The notes: generated by a model not told the origin, from the letters alone. A stretch of 64,000 nt of DNA from Moraxella sp. ZY210820 (GCF_030674635.1 NZ_CP089978.1:1736001-1800000), one strand, 5' to 3'; numbered from the stretch's first letter, positions 11,594 to 19,636 are shown. A program made the numbers and translations.

Positions 11594-12367
11594 ATGGCAA
11601 ATTTATATGATATTATTTCATGGTGCGACCAACAATTACTCTCCCATGAATTTAAAGATTATGCACCTAACGGTTTACAAGTTGAAGGCAAAAGTGAAGT
11701 CAAAAAAATAGTAACAGCTGTAACTGCTTCACTTGATGCGATTCAACAAGCGATTGATGTAAATGCTGATGTATTGTTAGTTCATCATGGTTACTTTTGG
11801 AAAGGCGAAGAGCCAACTTTAACAGGCATGAAAGGTAAACGAATCAAACAGCTTCTACAACATGATATTTCCCTACTTGCTTATCATTTACCGCTTGATG
11901 CTCACCCTATTTATGGGAATAATCAAGCAATTGCTGATTTATTAGGTTTGAGTAATATCCGTCATTTAGATGAACATGACCGTCATCCGATTGGGCAAAT
12001 TGGTGAATTAGCTAATCCCTTAACGCCTCATGAATTTCAAGAGTTACTACGCAAAAAAATTCAAGTGGAAAATACTGATACACCTATTTTACATTTACCT
12101 GCACAAAAAAAGCATATTAAAACAGTCGCTTATTGTACAGGAGCAGCTCAAGATTATATTCACAAAGCTAGTCGTATGAATTGTGATGCGTTTATTTCAG
12201 GTGAAGTGAGTGAGCGAACTTTTTATGAAGCAAAAGAATTAAACGTGCATTATTATGCTTGTGGACACCATGCTACCGAGCGTTATGGCGTACAACGTTT
12301 GGGACAAGCTATCGCACAACAATTTAATTTAGATTATGATTATATTGAATTACATAATCCTATCTAG
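11594..12367 (+). CDS. Nif3-like dinuclear metal-binding protein (YbgI/DUF34 family)
   Basis: This is a 257-residue member of the Nif3/YbgI family, a conserved dimetal-binding protein whose biochemical role is unsettled. It has the metal-ligand segments LLVHHGYFWKG near residue 60, YHLPLDAHP near 100, and CGHHATERYG near 225, which carry the conserved His and Glu ligands. I prefer the ATG at 11594 (MANLYDIISW) to a GTG three codons upstream. The gene is monocistronic between hairpins. Family assignment is strong; function is unknown. Confidence 0.88.
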   Translation: MANLYDIISWCDQQLLSHEFKDYAPNGLQVEGKSEVKKIVTAVTASLDAIQQAIDVNADVLLVHHGYFWKGEEPTLTGMKGKRIKQLLQHDISLLAYHLPLDAHPIYGNNQAIADLLGLSNIRHLDEHDRHPIGQIGELANPLTPHEFQELLRKKIQVENTDTPILHLPAQKKHIKTVAYCTGAAQDYIHKASRMNCDAFISGEVSERTFYEAKELNVHYYACGHHATERYGVQRLGQAIAQQFNLDYDYIELHNPI

Positions 12368-12376
12368 TCACAGAAT

Positions 12377-12411
12377 AAAAATGCTGTAATATATTGATTT
12401 ACAGCATTTTT
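12377..12411. terminator. Bidirectional terminator
   Basis: AAAAATGCTGTAA pairs with TTACAGCATTTTT. It serves the Nif3 gene on + and the small membrane protein gene on -. Confidence 0.85.
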
Positions 12412-12422
12412 ATTAGATAAAA

Positions 12423-12644
12423 CTATTGTTTATGTTCAATTTGTTTAACTTCATGTTCCGTCTGATGGCTAATTTGTACAGGTTCATTAACTGTTTTTAA
12501 TGGTTTATCCTGCTCACTTGCACGGCGTATTTTTTCTGGACGATCAGAAAAAATATATTTATATGCTACAACAAGTACACCAATCACTGCACCTACAATA
12601 AAAAGTGGTGGGAACTTTTTAGCAAATGATGATTTTTTAGACAT
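12423..12644 (-). CDS. Small single-pass membrane protein, function unknown
   Basis: This 73-residue protein starts MSKKSSFAKKFPPL, has one hydrophobic segment (FIVGAVIGVLVVAYKYIF, residues about 15-32) and a charged C-terminal tail rich in Glu, Gln and Lys. The positive N-terminus before the helix suggests the N-terminus stays in the cytoplasm. I recognise no family. It is the last gene with the host-like AT-rich composition before the accessory island, and it ends at a shared terminator with the Nif3 gene. It reads as a real gene because of its clean start, membrane helix and terminator. Confidence 0.65.
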   Translation of the reverse strand: MSKKSSFAKKFPPLFIVGAVIGVLVVAYKYIFSDRPEKIRRASEQDKPLKTVNEPVQISHQTEHEVKQIEHKQ

Positions 12645-12825
12645 AACTTAGCCCTTAAACAGCAAATAAAATCATAGTGTTATTTATAGCATATTTTAAA
12701 AATCATCATCGCTATTTTTTGTAAAGTTTTTCACATTTTTTGATGTTATGCTCAAAATTAAAAGATTTACATATAAGATAAACTCCCGTTACTTACAGTA
12801 TGAAGGTAAAATAATGATTATTTTT

Positions 12826-12873
12826 AAGTAGCCTGAAAATAAAAACACCGCTTGAATTTCCCCAAACGGTGTT
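12826..12873. repeat. DUS variant plus terminator hairpin (left island edge)
   Basis: AAGTAGCCTGAAAAT (12,826-12,840) is a one- to two-base variant of the Kingella-type uptake sequence. The adjacent hairpin AAACACCGCTT...AAACGGTGTTT (12,843-12,873) terminates the flavin monooxygenase gene on the - strand. Confidence 0.7.
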
Positions 12874-12882
12874 TCCTTTCTC

Positions 12883-14241
12883 TTAACCTTTCAACCCATA
12901 CTGATAACTTACCTCCAAATGCTCCCTTAGCGTATCGCCTTCATAATCAAGATGATAAATGCCTCGCTCCTGCAAAATCGGTACGACTTTTTCCACAAAT
13001 TCACGCACGCCCATTTGACTGTCAGGAGCAAGCGAAAAGCCGTCTGTCGCCCCAGCTTTAAACCATTCTTCCATAAAATCCGCCACATCGCTTGCCGTGC
13101 CGACCACCACAGGGTGATAGTTAATCACACCATTTGCCAAGACTTCTTTGGGCGACATTCCACGCTTGATGAGTTCTACCGCTCTTGGCGAACGCGGGTC
13201 GTGGGGGTGTGGGCTTGCCTGATTTTGTAGATATTCTGGCAAAGGTTCATTGACATCTCGCCCTGTCAAATCCACCCCAATCATCGCCGATAAATAGCGA
13301 ATTTGCCCATTAAATTCCTCATCACTCATAAAATCAAGGAGCTTCATACGGCGAGCGAGTGCGTCTTCATAAGTGTCGCCAATGGTAAACATAAATCCGC
13401 TAAACATATTGATTTCATTAGGATTGCGACCGTGGGCAATGGCACTTTGTTTTAATACATTGCGATAGGCTTTCGCTTCTTCAATCGTAAACGGATTGGC
13501 ATACACACCACTGGCAAATCGTCCTGCCAGCTCCACCCCTTCTGGGCTTGGTCCTGCCTGAAAAATGGGCGGTTGTCCTTGCGGTGTGGCTGGAATCGGC
13601 AATGCTCCTTTGACTTGGTAATGTTTGCCTTGGTAATTGGCAGGCTTTATTTGGCTCATATCGGCAAATTGCCCTGTGGCTTTGTCGGTGATGTAGGCAT
13701 TTTCGCCAAAAGTCCCCCACAAAGTCTGCACCGCTTCCACCATTTCGTGTGCCATCTCATAACGAGTGGTAGTATCAGGCAAGGGCTTATTGCCAAAATT
13801 GTACGCCACTTCTCTTGTGCCTGTGGTTACGGCATTCCAACCGATACGCCCACCACTGATGATGTCCAGCGTTTTGAGTTGGCGTGCCAAATTATAGGGT
13901 AGGTTGTAGGTCGTGGAATAAGTCGCCACCAAGCCGATTTTTTGGGTGTGTGTGGCAATGGCGGAAAAAATGGTCATCGGCTCCAACACAAACATCGGCG
14001 ATTTACGGGCAAAATCGCCACTTACGCCCGCCCCAACCATTGCAGGGGTGTCGGCAATAAACAGGGTGTGGATTTTGCCTTGTTCGGCAATTTGAGCCAG
14101 TTTGATGTAGTTGTTGATGTCGGTGTAGGCTCGCTCGTTACTATCGGCAAGTCGCCACGCATAAGATTCGTTGCCATAACCTGTGACAAACATCATCGCC
14201 AGTTTCATTTGTTTGTTTGAATTGTCAAGATAATCGCTCAT
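12883..14241 (-). CDS. FMN-dependent LLM-class monooxygenase (NtaA/DmoA/SnaA-like)
   Basis: A 452-residue bacterial-luciferase-like flavoprotein of the NtaA/SnaA/DszA group, which oxidises small organic substrates using reduced FMN from a separate reductase. Visible family segments are the N-terminal KLAMMFVTGYGNESYAWR, LFIADTPAMV near residue 65, ISGGRIGWNAVTTG near 135, and PPIFQAGPSPEGVELAGRFASGVY near 230. The substrate cannot be read from sequence. I chose the ATG at 14,241 because GGGAGA precedes it on the minus strand; an ATG five codons earlier lacks this. First gene inside the island; a GST and a nitroreductase lie upstream in the same direction. Confidence 0.88.
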   Translation of the reverse strand: MSDYLDNSNKQMKLAMMFVTGYGNESYAWRLADSNERAYTDINNYIKLAQIAEQGKIHTLFIADTPAMVGAGVSGDFARKSPMFVLEPMTIFSAIATHTQKIGLVATYSTTYNLPYNLARQLKTLDIISGGRIGWNAVTTGTREVAYNFGNKPLPDTTTRYEMAHEMVEAVQTLWGTFGENAYITDKATGQFADMSQIKPANYQGKHYQVKGALPIPATPQGQPPIFQAGPSPEGVELAGRFASGVYANPFTIEEAKAYRNVLKQSAIAHGRNPNEINMFSGFMFTIGDTYEDALARRMKLLDFMSDEEFNGQIRYLSAMIGVDLTGRDVNEPLPEYLQNQASPHPHDPRSPRAVELIKRGMSPKEVLANGVINYHPVVVGTASDVADFMEEWFKAGATDGFSLAPDSQMGVREFVEKVVPILQERGIYHLDYEGDTLREHLEVSYQYGLKG

Positions 14242-14349
14242 TTTGGGTTCTCCCATTAAAAAGTATGGGGATATTATAGAATTTTATTATTGATAATTGA
14301 ATGGTTAAAAATGGGAATTTGATTTTTATTTTTGGAAATATTGTTTTTC

Positions 14350-14401
14350 AGGCAGCCTGAAAAACAAAAACACCGCTTAATTTTAAATTAAACGGTGTTT
14401 T
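14350..14401. repeat. Kingella-type DUS plus terminator hairpin
   Basis: The exact 12-mer AGGCAGCCTGAA (14,350-14,361) lies in a palindrome TTTTTCAGGCAGCCTGAAAAA. The hairpin AAACACCGCTT...AAACGGTGTTT (14,368-14,401) follows and ends the GST gene. Confidence 0.85.
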
Positions 14402-14410
14402 AATCCCATT

Positions 14411-15025
14411 TTAATGTACAGCCCCTGCACGCTCACACGCTTTTTGATAGCTTGGGTGATTTTGAATTTGGGCAACCACTCGCTCAATATTGGGGAATTT
14501 GCCTTTTTCCACCATTGTCAAAACATATTGCAAAGGATAAGACATCATCATATCGGCAGCAGTCAAATCATCGCCAAGCAACCATTTTTTGCCATTGAGA
14601 CTGTTTTCAATATAATCTGTGTGCAAATCAAATTGCGATTGGGTAAAGGTAGACACCAGCTCATTACTACCCCCTGTCTCGCCCAAAAATTTCATACCAA
14701 ATGCCACCATTGCCGACCCTTCGGCATAATGTAGCCATTGTAAAAACTTGGCATAATCAGGACTGTCTGCGTCAGGTTCAAGCCGTCCGCCTCCATAGCG
14801 GTAGAGCAAATACTGCATAATCGCCCCACTTTCGGCAACAATCACACCACTATCATCAATCACAGGGGCTTTGCCCAGTGGGTGAATTTGGCGAAGTTCT
14901 GCTGGTGCAAGGCGAGTGTTGGGGTCTCTTTTAAATTCTTTGATTTGATAATCCACGCCAAGCTCTTCAAGCAACCAACTGATGCGTTGTGAGCGAGAAT
15001 TTTCAAGATTATAAAGTGTAATCAT
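14411..15025 (-). CDS. Glutathione S-transferase
   Basis: This 204-residue cytosolic GST conjugates glutathione to electrophiles. The N-terminal thioredoxin-like domain begins MITLYNLENSRSQRISWLLEELGVDYQIKEF, with SRSQRISWLLEE as the glutathione-site helix, followed by GKAPVIDDSGVIVAESGAIMQYL (cis-Pro and ESxAI motif). The helical C-terminal domain ends near FPNIERVVAQIQNHPSYQKA. Length is normal. It lies 19 bases downstream of the nitroreductase gene on the same strand, so the two probably form an operon. Substrate specificity cannot be inferred. Confidence 0.9.
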   Translation of the reverse strand: MITLYNLENSRSQRISWLLEELGVDYQIKEFKRDPNTRLAPAELRQIHPLGKAPVIDDSGVIVAESGAIMQYLLYRYGGGRLEPDADSPDYAKFLQWLHYAEGSAMVAFGMKFLGETGGSNELVSTFTQSQFDLHTDYIENSLNGKKWLLGDDLTAADMMMSYPLQYVLTMVEKGKFPNIERVVAQIQNHPSYQKACERAGAVH

Positions 15026-15044
15026 TTGATTTTCCTATTTAAAT

Positions 15045-15716
15045 TTACCAAAGCAAAGTTACGCTTTCGTCCAACGCCACACGGCTAGAACGGTATTTGT
15101 TTTGTGGCGAATTGGGATCTGGATAGCCAAAAGCAATGCCGTGTAATAATTTCAAATCAGGCGATACGCCCAATTCTTCACGCACCACATCGGCAAACAT
15201 CGCCAAAAACAGCATTGGCACACCACCAAAACCACGAGCGTGGAGCGACAACAAAAAGGTTTGCGAATACATTCCCATATCGGAGGCGACATTGACATTG
15301 CCATCGCCCAAATCAGGCATAAACAAAAACGCAGCGTGTGGGGCATCATACAGTTCGGCATTACGGCGAGTAATCATTGCCCGACCATCTTTATCGCCTC
15401 GCTCTACCCCAAAAGTGGCGAAAAATTCTTGGTAATTGGTACGCCAACGGTTTTCGTAAATACCGCCATATTTGCTTTGGTCATACACAAAATCAGGTTT
15501 GAATTCGCCTTGTTCAAATTTTTGCATAATCCGCTCTTTGAGGCGATTTAAGGTTTCGCCAGAGGCAAGATACACACGCCAAGGTTGGGTGTTTGTGGCG
15601 GACGGTGCTTTTTGGGCATCAGTTAAAACTTCGACAATTTCTTGCTTCGTCAAAGGTTTGTCTAAAAATTGTCGTACCGAATGGCGAGTGCGAGCGGTGG
15701 TTTGAAAGTCTAACAT
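15045..15716 (-). CDS. Nitroreductase family protein
   Basis: This 223-residue FMN-dependent oxidoreductase would reduce nitroaromatics or quinones with NAD(P)H. Family features are the N-terminal ARTRHSVRQFLDKPL (FMN phosphate contact), APSATNTQPWRVYLASG near residue 37, and the C-terminal HGIAFGYPDPNSPQN followed by the SSRVALDESV tail. It heads the nitroreductase-GST pair. Length is normal for the NfnB-like group. Confidence 0.9.
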   Translation of the reverse strand: MLDFQTTARTRHSVRQFLDKPLTKQEIVEVLTDAQKAPSATNTQPWRVYLASGETLNRLKERIMQKFEQGEFKPDFVYDQSKYGGIYENRWRTNYQEFFATFGVERGDKDGRAMITRRNAELYDAPHAAFLFMPDLGDGNVNVASDMGMYSQTFLLSLHARGFGGVPMLFLAMFADVVREELGVSPDLKLLHGIAFGYPDPNSPQNKYRSSRVALDESVTLLW

Positions 15717-15832
15717 TTTGTTTTCTCATTGGATTGGTGAAAAGATTGATTTATTATAGTGTAAAATTAAATTGTGTGCAATATTTATTTTTGGAAAGTA
15801 GGTTTTCAAAAATGGAAAGGCTTGGTTTTTTC

Positions 15833-15879
15833 AGGCAGCCTGAAAAGAAAAACACCGCTCGCATTCCTGCAAACGGTGT
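15833..15879. repeat. Kingella-type DUS plus terminator hairpin
   Basis: AGGCAGCCTGAA is at 15,833-15,844, then AAACACCGCTC...AAACGGTGT (15,849-15,879), ending SMR copy 1. Confidence 0.8.
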
Positions 15880-15887
15880 CCGCCCAA

Positions 15888-16220
15888 CTAATGCCCACCC
15901 ATTTTGGAAAGCGTATTCATCATTATCACACCAGCCAAAATCAAGCCAATGCTCGCCATTCCCCAAAAATCCACCTTTTCGCCAAACACCACCACGCCCA
16001 CAATCGCCGTCAAAACCAAGCCCACGCCAGACCAAATCGCATACGCCATTCCCAAAGGAATGCTTTTTAAAGTCAAAGACAAACAATAAAACGCCACCGC
16101 AAATCCCACCGCCACACCAACAGACGGCAAAGGCTTGGTAAAGCCGTGCGACAATTTAATCATCGTAGAACCAAAAACTTCACTACAAATAGCAATCGCC
16201 AATAAAATAGACCAGTGCAT
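15888..16220 (-). CDS. SMR-family multidrug efflux protein, copy 1
   Basis: This EmrE/Qac-type small multidrug resistance transporter has about 110 residues and four membrane helices; it exports cationic compounds in exchange for protons as an antiparallel dimer. The essential membrane glutamate is in AICSEVFGSTMIKL (residue about 14), and the Qac-type signature AYAIWSGVGLVLTAIVG is in helix 3. I start at MHWS (16,220), as in copy 2; the ORF opens four codons earlier. A MarR regulator gene ends 28 bases upstream on the same strand. Nearly identical paralogues lie at 23,220 and 38,951. Confidence 0.92.
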   Translation of the reverse strand: MHWSILLAIAICSEVFGSTMIKLSHGFTKPLPSVGVAVGFAVAFYCLSLTLKSIPLGMAYAIWSGVGLVLTAIVGVVVFGEKVDFWGMASIGLILAGVIMMNTLSKMGGH

Positions 16221-16248
16221 AAAAAGCTCCAAAATAAAAAGTTAACAA

Positions 16249-16692
16249 TTAATTTTCCAAACGCTGTGCCAGCATTTTTTGCAACGCATTCATTTCATTG
16301 AGCAAAAACACAAGTCGTTCAATGCCAAATTCATCAATCACTTGCCCTTCCTGCGTCAATAAAGGGGCGATAATCGGGCGGGCAAACGCTTTGCCTTTAT
16401 CGGTCAACGAAATGACTTTTTCTCGTTTGTTATTTTCTTTGACATCGCTTGCGATGAAACCGTCTGTTTCAAGGCGTTTGCACAAGCTGTTAATGGTTTG
16501 TTTGGCAAGATAATATTTGTCGGCAATGTATTTTTGCGTGGCTTGTTCTTGCGTCCAGAGTGTATAAAATATGGCAAGTTCATTGGCGTTCATCTGATGA
16601 TTTTTGGCAAAAACTGCATAACTTAAATTGACCTGCGTGCAAACATCGCCAATTTGCTCCAACAGATTGGGGGAATGATTAAAAGTTGTCAT
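16249..16692 (-). CDS. MarR-family regulator, copy 1
   Basis: A 147-residue winged-helix repressor of the MarR family. The DNA-binding core is at about residues 45-105: ELAIFYTLWTQEQATQKYIADKYYLAKQTINSLCKRLETDGFIASDVKENNKREKVISLTDKGKAFA, with the typical wing DKRE-like NNKREK. It precedes the SMR gene on the same strand, and a palindrome (16,700-16,742) sits just upstream of its start, suggesting autorepression of the MarR-SMR operon. Its N-terminal half is nearly identical to the copy at 24,447; the C-terminal half is not. Confidence 0.9.
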   Translation of the reverse strand: MTTFNHSPNLLEQIGDVCTQVNLSYAVFAKNHQMNANELAIFYTLWTQEQATQKYIADKYYLAKQTINSLCKRLETDGFIASDVKENNKREKVISLTDKGKAFARPIIAPLLTQEGQVIDEFGIERLVFLLNEMNALQKMLAQRLEN

Positions 16693-16699
16693 AAAAATA

Positions 16700-16742
16700 G
16701 TCCGAAAATTGACATTGGAATTATTATAGTCAATTATCGGAC
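16700..16742. promoter_or_regulatory. Palindromic operator upstream of MarR copy 1
   Basis: GTCCGAAAATTGAC and GTCAATTATCGGAC form a 14-bp inverted repeat with 15 bases between, overlapping the expected promoter and ending 8 bases from the start codon. The same arrangement precedes the other two MarR copies. Confidence 0.75.
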
Positions 16743-16779
16743 TGTGTGCAAGATTTTTTTGTAAAAAAATGTTATTTTC

Positions 16780-16841
16780 AGGCAGCCTGAAAGTTTTTAA
16801 AATAAAAAAACACCGCTTTTATTTTAAAAACGGTGCTTTTG
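16780..16841. repeat. Kingella-type DUS plus terminator hairpin
   Basis: AGGCAGCCTGAA is at 16,780-16,791. The hairpin ACACCGCTTTT...AAAACGGTG (16,806-16,841) ends DUF305 copy 1. Confidence 0.8.
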
Positions 16842-16852
16842 CCTTATTGCCC

Positions 16853-17596
16853 CTACTGTTTTAGCCAATCTTCCATCAGCTTAATTTCAGGCTCTTGGGC
16901 ATTGATGATTTGCTTTGCCAAATCTTGCATTGCTTTATCTTTGCCGTATTCTAATTGCACTTTTGCCATATTGACCGCTCCCTTGTGGTGGGGAATCATC
17001 GCTTTGGCAAAGGCGACATCAGGGTCGGTCTCATAAATTGCCGTCATCATTTCGCTGTGTGAATTGTCCAAGGCATAGGCTTTGGCGTGTGGGGCGTTGG
17101 CGTTTTGGGTGGTCGTGTCTTTGCCATTCAGCCAGCCATTCATCAAGTCAATTTCGGCTTGTTGCCCATCAATAATCGCTTGGGCAAGTTTTCTCATTGT
17201 TTCATCTTTACCATATTCAAGCTGTACTTTTGCCATCTCAACTGCTCCGATATGGTGCGGAATCATACCTTTGGCAAAAGCGGTATCAGCATCAGCAAGA
17301 TTGCCCGCTTTGCTCATCTCATCGCCCATCTTGTTCATCATTGCAAGATAGGCTTGGGTATGGGGCGGAGCATTTTGAGTGTCCATCGCCATAGCAGAGT
17401 GGTTCATATGGGCGTGGTTCATCTCTGCGTGCCCGTTTTGGTTATTTGGGCTGTCGTGGGTGGTTTGGGTGTGGTTATTGTCGCCTACCATCGAGTGCGT
17501 CGGCACTTCGTTTTTTCCGTCGGCAAAAGCGGTTGAAGTCGCCAAAATAAGGGCAAGGGCAGATAATTGTACGGCACGGTTTTTAAACATTTTCAT
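16853..17596 (-). CDS. Periplasmic DUF305 protein, copy 1
   Basis: The 247-residue exported protein has a signal peptide (MKMFKNRAVQLSALALILATSTAFA), then a His/Met/Asn-rich linker and two DUF305 ferritin-like repeats. Each repeat has the motif MIPHHxGAVxMAKVQLEYGKD (near residues 125 and 200) and ends in WL. DUF305 proteins occur with copper-resistance genes; metal binding by the HH and Met residues is likely, but no catalytic role is established. I start at 17,596, where the signal peptide begins. It lies downstream of a Cys-rich peptide gene and a CueR-like promoter. Confidence 0.85.
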   Translation of the reverse strand: MKMFKNRAVQLSALALILATSTAFADGKNEVPTHSMVGDNNHTQTTHDSPNNQNGHAEMNHAHMNHSAMAMDTQNAPPHTQAYLAMMNKMGDEMSKAGNLADADTAFAKGMIPHHIGAVEMAKVQLEYGKDETMRKLAQAIIDGQQAEIDLMNGWLNGKDTTTQNANAPHAKAYALDNSHSEMMTAIYETDPDVAFAKAMIPHHKGAVNMAKVQLEYGKDKAMQDLAKQIINAQEPEIKLMEDWLKQ

Positions 17597-17673
17597 TACA
17601 GTTTTCCTTATCAAAATGGGATTTGGCAAACATTGGGCAAACCTAAGCCCGCCCAATGTTTTTAGTTAATCAA

Positions 17674-17817
17674 TTACTTGCAATCACAATCGCCACAAGT
17701 GCAGTTTTGACAAATGCACGGCTCGCCATTTTGGCAGTTGCATTTTGGATTGCAATTTTGCCCTGTGCAAGATTGGCAACCGCAGTGGGCGTTTGGGTTT
17801 TTGATGATGTCGTTCAT
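17674..17817 (-). CDS. 47-residue Cys-rich metallothionein-like peptide, copy 1
   Basis: This short ORF encodes a peptide starting MNDIIKNPNAHCGCQSC and ending GDCDCK, with 12 cysteines in 47 residues arranged as CxC and CxxC. That density is typical of metallothionein-like metal scavengers in the cytoplasm. It lies between a MerR-type promoter (17,925-17,955) and the DUF305 gene on the same strand, so it is probably the first gene of a metal-induced operon. An identical-looking copy is at 20,471-20,614. I recognise no named family with certainty. Confidence 0.75.
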   Translation of the reverse strand: MNDIIKNPNAHCGCQSCTGQNCNPKCNCQNGEPCICQNCTCGDCDCK

Positions 17818-17924
17818 AACAATTCTCCAAATTAAAGGTTGATTATCAAAATTAAAGGTTGATTATCAAAACAAAAACCGTTTTTAAGCCACTAAAAACA
17901 TTGCTTTTTTGTTTTGATGAGCGC

Positions 17925-17955
17925 ATCATAAAGCCTAACCTTATGTTAGGGTCAA
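17925..17955 (-). promoter_or_regulatory. MerR-type promoter of the Cys-rich peptide/DUF305 operon
   Basis: On the minus strand TTGACC (17,950-17,955) and TATGAT (17,925-17,930) are 19 bp apart, the over-long spacer typical of MerR-family activation. The spacer holds the dyad CTAACATAAGGTTAG. It lies between the divergent regulator gene at 18,010 and the operon it would control. Confidence 0.8.
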
Positions 17956-18009
17956 GGATTATTTTTACGGATTGACAATTTTTTACAAACGCCAAAACAA
18001 GGAGCAACA

Positions 18010-18396
18010 ATGAACATCGGTCAAGCGTCCAAAGCCACAGGGCTATCCATCAAGCAAATCCGTGATTATGAAAAAGCAGGCTTATTAATTAACCCATCAC
18101 GCAGTGAAGCAGGTTATCGGATTTATAACTCCAATGACATCGCTCGGCTAAAATTCATCGCCAAAGCCCGCAGCGTCGGTTTTTCGCTTGCCCAAATTGG
18201 CGAGCTTTTGGCACTGCAAGACAATCCACACCGCAAAAGCTGTGAAGTCAAAGCGTTGGCAAATACGCACATTGAATTTTTATCAAATAAAATCAAGGAA
18301 TTGGAAGAAATGAAAACTGCTCTTGGGGCGTGGCGTGATGCCTGTCGTGGCGATGATATGCCAGAATGTCCGATTTTACAGGGGCTTGGGGGATAG
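18010..18396 (+). CDS. CueR-like MerR-family metal regulator
   Basis: A 128-residue MerR-family activator. The N-terminal winged helix is MNIGQASKATGLSIKQIRDYEKAGLL ... AGYRIYNSNDIARLKFIAKARSVGFSLAQI, followed by a dimerisation helix and a C-terminal metal loop CRGDDMPECPIL, the two-cysteine arrangement of CueR-type sensors of monovalent copper, silver or gold. It is divergent from the Cys-rich peptide/DUF305 operon across a 19-bp-spacer promoter. Copper specificity is an inference from the Cys-x7-Cys loop. Confidence 0.85.
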   Translation: MNIGQASKATGLSIKQIRDYEKAGLLINPSRSEAGYRIYNSNDIARLKFIAKARSVGFSLAQIGELLALQDNPHRKSCEVKALANTHIEFLSNKIKELEEMKTALGAWRDACRGDDMPECPILQGLGG

Positions 18397-18402
18397 GTTT
18401 TC

Positions 18403-18476
18403 AAGCAGCCTGAAAAATTATTTTGCAAAATTTCCACACAAAAACACCGCTTGAACTTCAATCCAAACGGTGTTTT
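18403..18476. repeat. DUS variant plus terminator hairpin
   Basis: AAGCAGCCTGAA (18,403-18,414) differs from the Kingella-type 12-mer by one base. The hairpin AAAACACCGCTTGAA...CAAACGGTGTTTT (18,440-18,476) lies between convergent genes. Confidence 0.8.
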
Positions 18477-18479
18477 AAA

Positions 18480-19094
18480 TTAACTGACTTTTAATTCCGC
18501 CCAAGCCCTTTTGATGATTTCTTGACTGGCTTGTAATGCCAAAAATGCCAAAACAAACGCCACAATTAAATCAGGATATTTTGATTGAAAAAAATAAACT
18601 GCCATACCCGCCAAAATTACCGCCACATTACCAATCGCATCGTTTCGGGAACACACCCACACACTGCGGACATTGCTGTCGCCATCACGAAATTTTAATA
18701 ATATCAACACTGCCGACACATTGACCAATAACGCCAAAAATCCCACAATGCTCATTTCAGAAGAACTGGGCATTTCCCCATAAAACACACGATAAATGGT
18801 CGTCATTAAAATAAATAAACCAAAACCGCCCATCGTCAGCCCCTTAACCATAGATGCTTTGGCACGGTAACTTAACGCCATTGGCAACACAATCAAACTT
18901 ATCAAATAATTGGCACTGTCGCCCAAGAAATCCAAACTGTCCGACAACAGCGAAGTTGAACCCGATTTAACCCCCATCACAATTTCCACAAAAAACATTG
19001 ATAAATTTAATATCAAGACAATCCACAAGGCTTTTTTGTACTTGGACGATTGATGAATGGGTTGATTTGAACCACAACAATTTTGGCACGCCAT
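18480..19094 (-). CDS. CDF-type divalent cation efflux protein
   Basis: A 204-residue cation diffusion facilitator that would export Zn, Cd or Co in exchange for protons. It begins MACQNCCGSNQ, a CxxCC metal-binding tail, then about six helices with the CDF metal-site pattern DSLDFLGDSANY near residues 52-63 and RNDAIGNVAV near residue 150. It lacks the long cytoplasmic C-terminal domain of classical CzcD, so it is a short form. It is divergent from the second MerR gene across a MerR-type promoter, which indicates metal-inducible expression. Confidence 0.85.
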   Translation of the reverse strand: MACQNCCGSNQPIHQSSKYKKALWIVLILNLSMFFVEIVMGVKSGSTSLLSDSLDFLGDSANYLISLIVLPMALSYRAKASMVKGLTMGGFGLFILMTTIYRVFYGEMPSSSEMSIVGFLALLVNVSAVLILLKFRDGDSNVRSVWVCSRNDAIGNVAVILAGMAVYFFQSKYPDLIVAFVLAFLALQASQEIIKRAWAELKVS

Positions 19095-19128
19095 TTTTTT
19101 GCTCCTGTTTTAAGATGAAATTTGCTAT

Positions 19129-19159
19129 ACTATAAACTCCGTAGTCATTACAGGGTCAA
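19129..19159 (-). promoter_or_regulatory. MerR-type promoter of the CDF transporter
   Basis: Minus-strand TTGACC (19,154-19,159) and TATAGT (19,129-19,134) are separated by 19 bp, with the dyad CTGTAATGACTACGGAG in the spacer. This is the classic architecture activated by MerR-family proteins. Confidence 0.82.
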
Positions 19160-19165
19160 GCCAAA

Positions 19166-19564
19166 ATGTCAAAATTTTTTAAAATAAAACAAGCCAGTGA
19201 ACAAACAGGCGTACATTTGGAAACCATTCGTTATTATGAAAAACAAGGCTTAATCGCCCCTACACATCAACAAAATGGCTATCGTGTGTTTGATGAAAAT
19301 CAGTTAGAACAATTACGCTTTATTAAAACTTGCCGTAATATCGGTTTTTCTTTAAGTAACATCAAAACGCTGTTGCAATTACAACAAACGCCTAACAAAC
19401 AATGCAATGAAATCAATGCACTTGCCGAGCAACATTTGGCATATTTGGACGAACAAATCACAGAACTACAACAAGTTAAAACTTTTTTAATGCAATTTGT
19501 GGGTTGTGAAAATAAAACGGTTGATAAGTGTCAGATTATTCAAGGTATTAAAGAAAAAGAATAG
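19166..19564 (+). CDS. MerR-family metal regulator (ZntR/CadR/PbrR-like)
   Basis: A 132-residue MerR-family protein with the winged helix FKIKQASEQTGVHLETIRYYEKQGLI ... NGYRVFDENQLEQLRFIKTCRNIGFSL, a dimerisation helix, a cysteine near residue 78 (NKQCNEI) and a C-terminal pair CENKTVDKC. This spacing resembles divalent-metal sensors such as CadR, PbrR and ZntR rather than CueR. It faces the CDF gene across a 19-bp-spacer promoter, so it most likely activates that gene. Confidence 0.85.
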   Translation: MSKFFKIKQASEQTGVHLETIRYYEKQGLIAPTHQQNGYRVFDENQLEQLRFIKTCRNIGFSLSNIKTLLQLQQTPNKQCNEINALAEQHLAYLDEQITELQQVKTFLMQFVGCENKTVDKCQIIQGIKEKE

Positions 19565-19577
19565 CGGAATATTTTTC

Positions 19578-19636
19578 AGGCTGGCTGAAAGTTTTTAAAA
19601 TAAAAACACCGCTTTTATTTTAAAAAACGGTGCTTT
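19578..19636. repeat. DUS variant plus terminator hairpin
   Basis: AGGCTGGCTGAA (19,578-19,589) is a one-base variant of AGGCTGCCTGAA. The hairpin at 19,600-19,636 matches the one at 16,806-16,841 and ends DUF305 copy 2. Confidence 0.75.

Larger units (their letters stand above)
16785..17887. repeat. 1.1 kb direct repeat, copy A (DUF305 + Cys-rich peptide)
   Basis: This segment is almost identical to 19,574-20,667 in the same orientation. It starts in the DUS/terminator and ends after AAAACCGTTTTTAA. Copy A has a tandem duplication of a 21-base unit upstream of the Cys-rich peptide gene (around 17,831-17,871), which is present once in copy B. Boundaries are within a few bases. Confidence 0.92.

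Noticed and set aside
12645..12882. tRNA or integrase attachment site at the left island edge
   Set aside because: I found no tRNA-like cloverleaf, no direct repeat matching the right edge and no integrase.
12900..16100. Many + strand ORFs of 60-180 codons opposite the LLM, GST, nitroreductase and SMR genes
   Set aside because: They are antisense shadows of well-supported minus-strand genes, with composition and residue patterns typical of reverse-frame translation and no motifs of their own.
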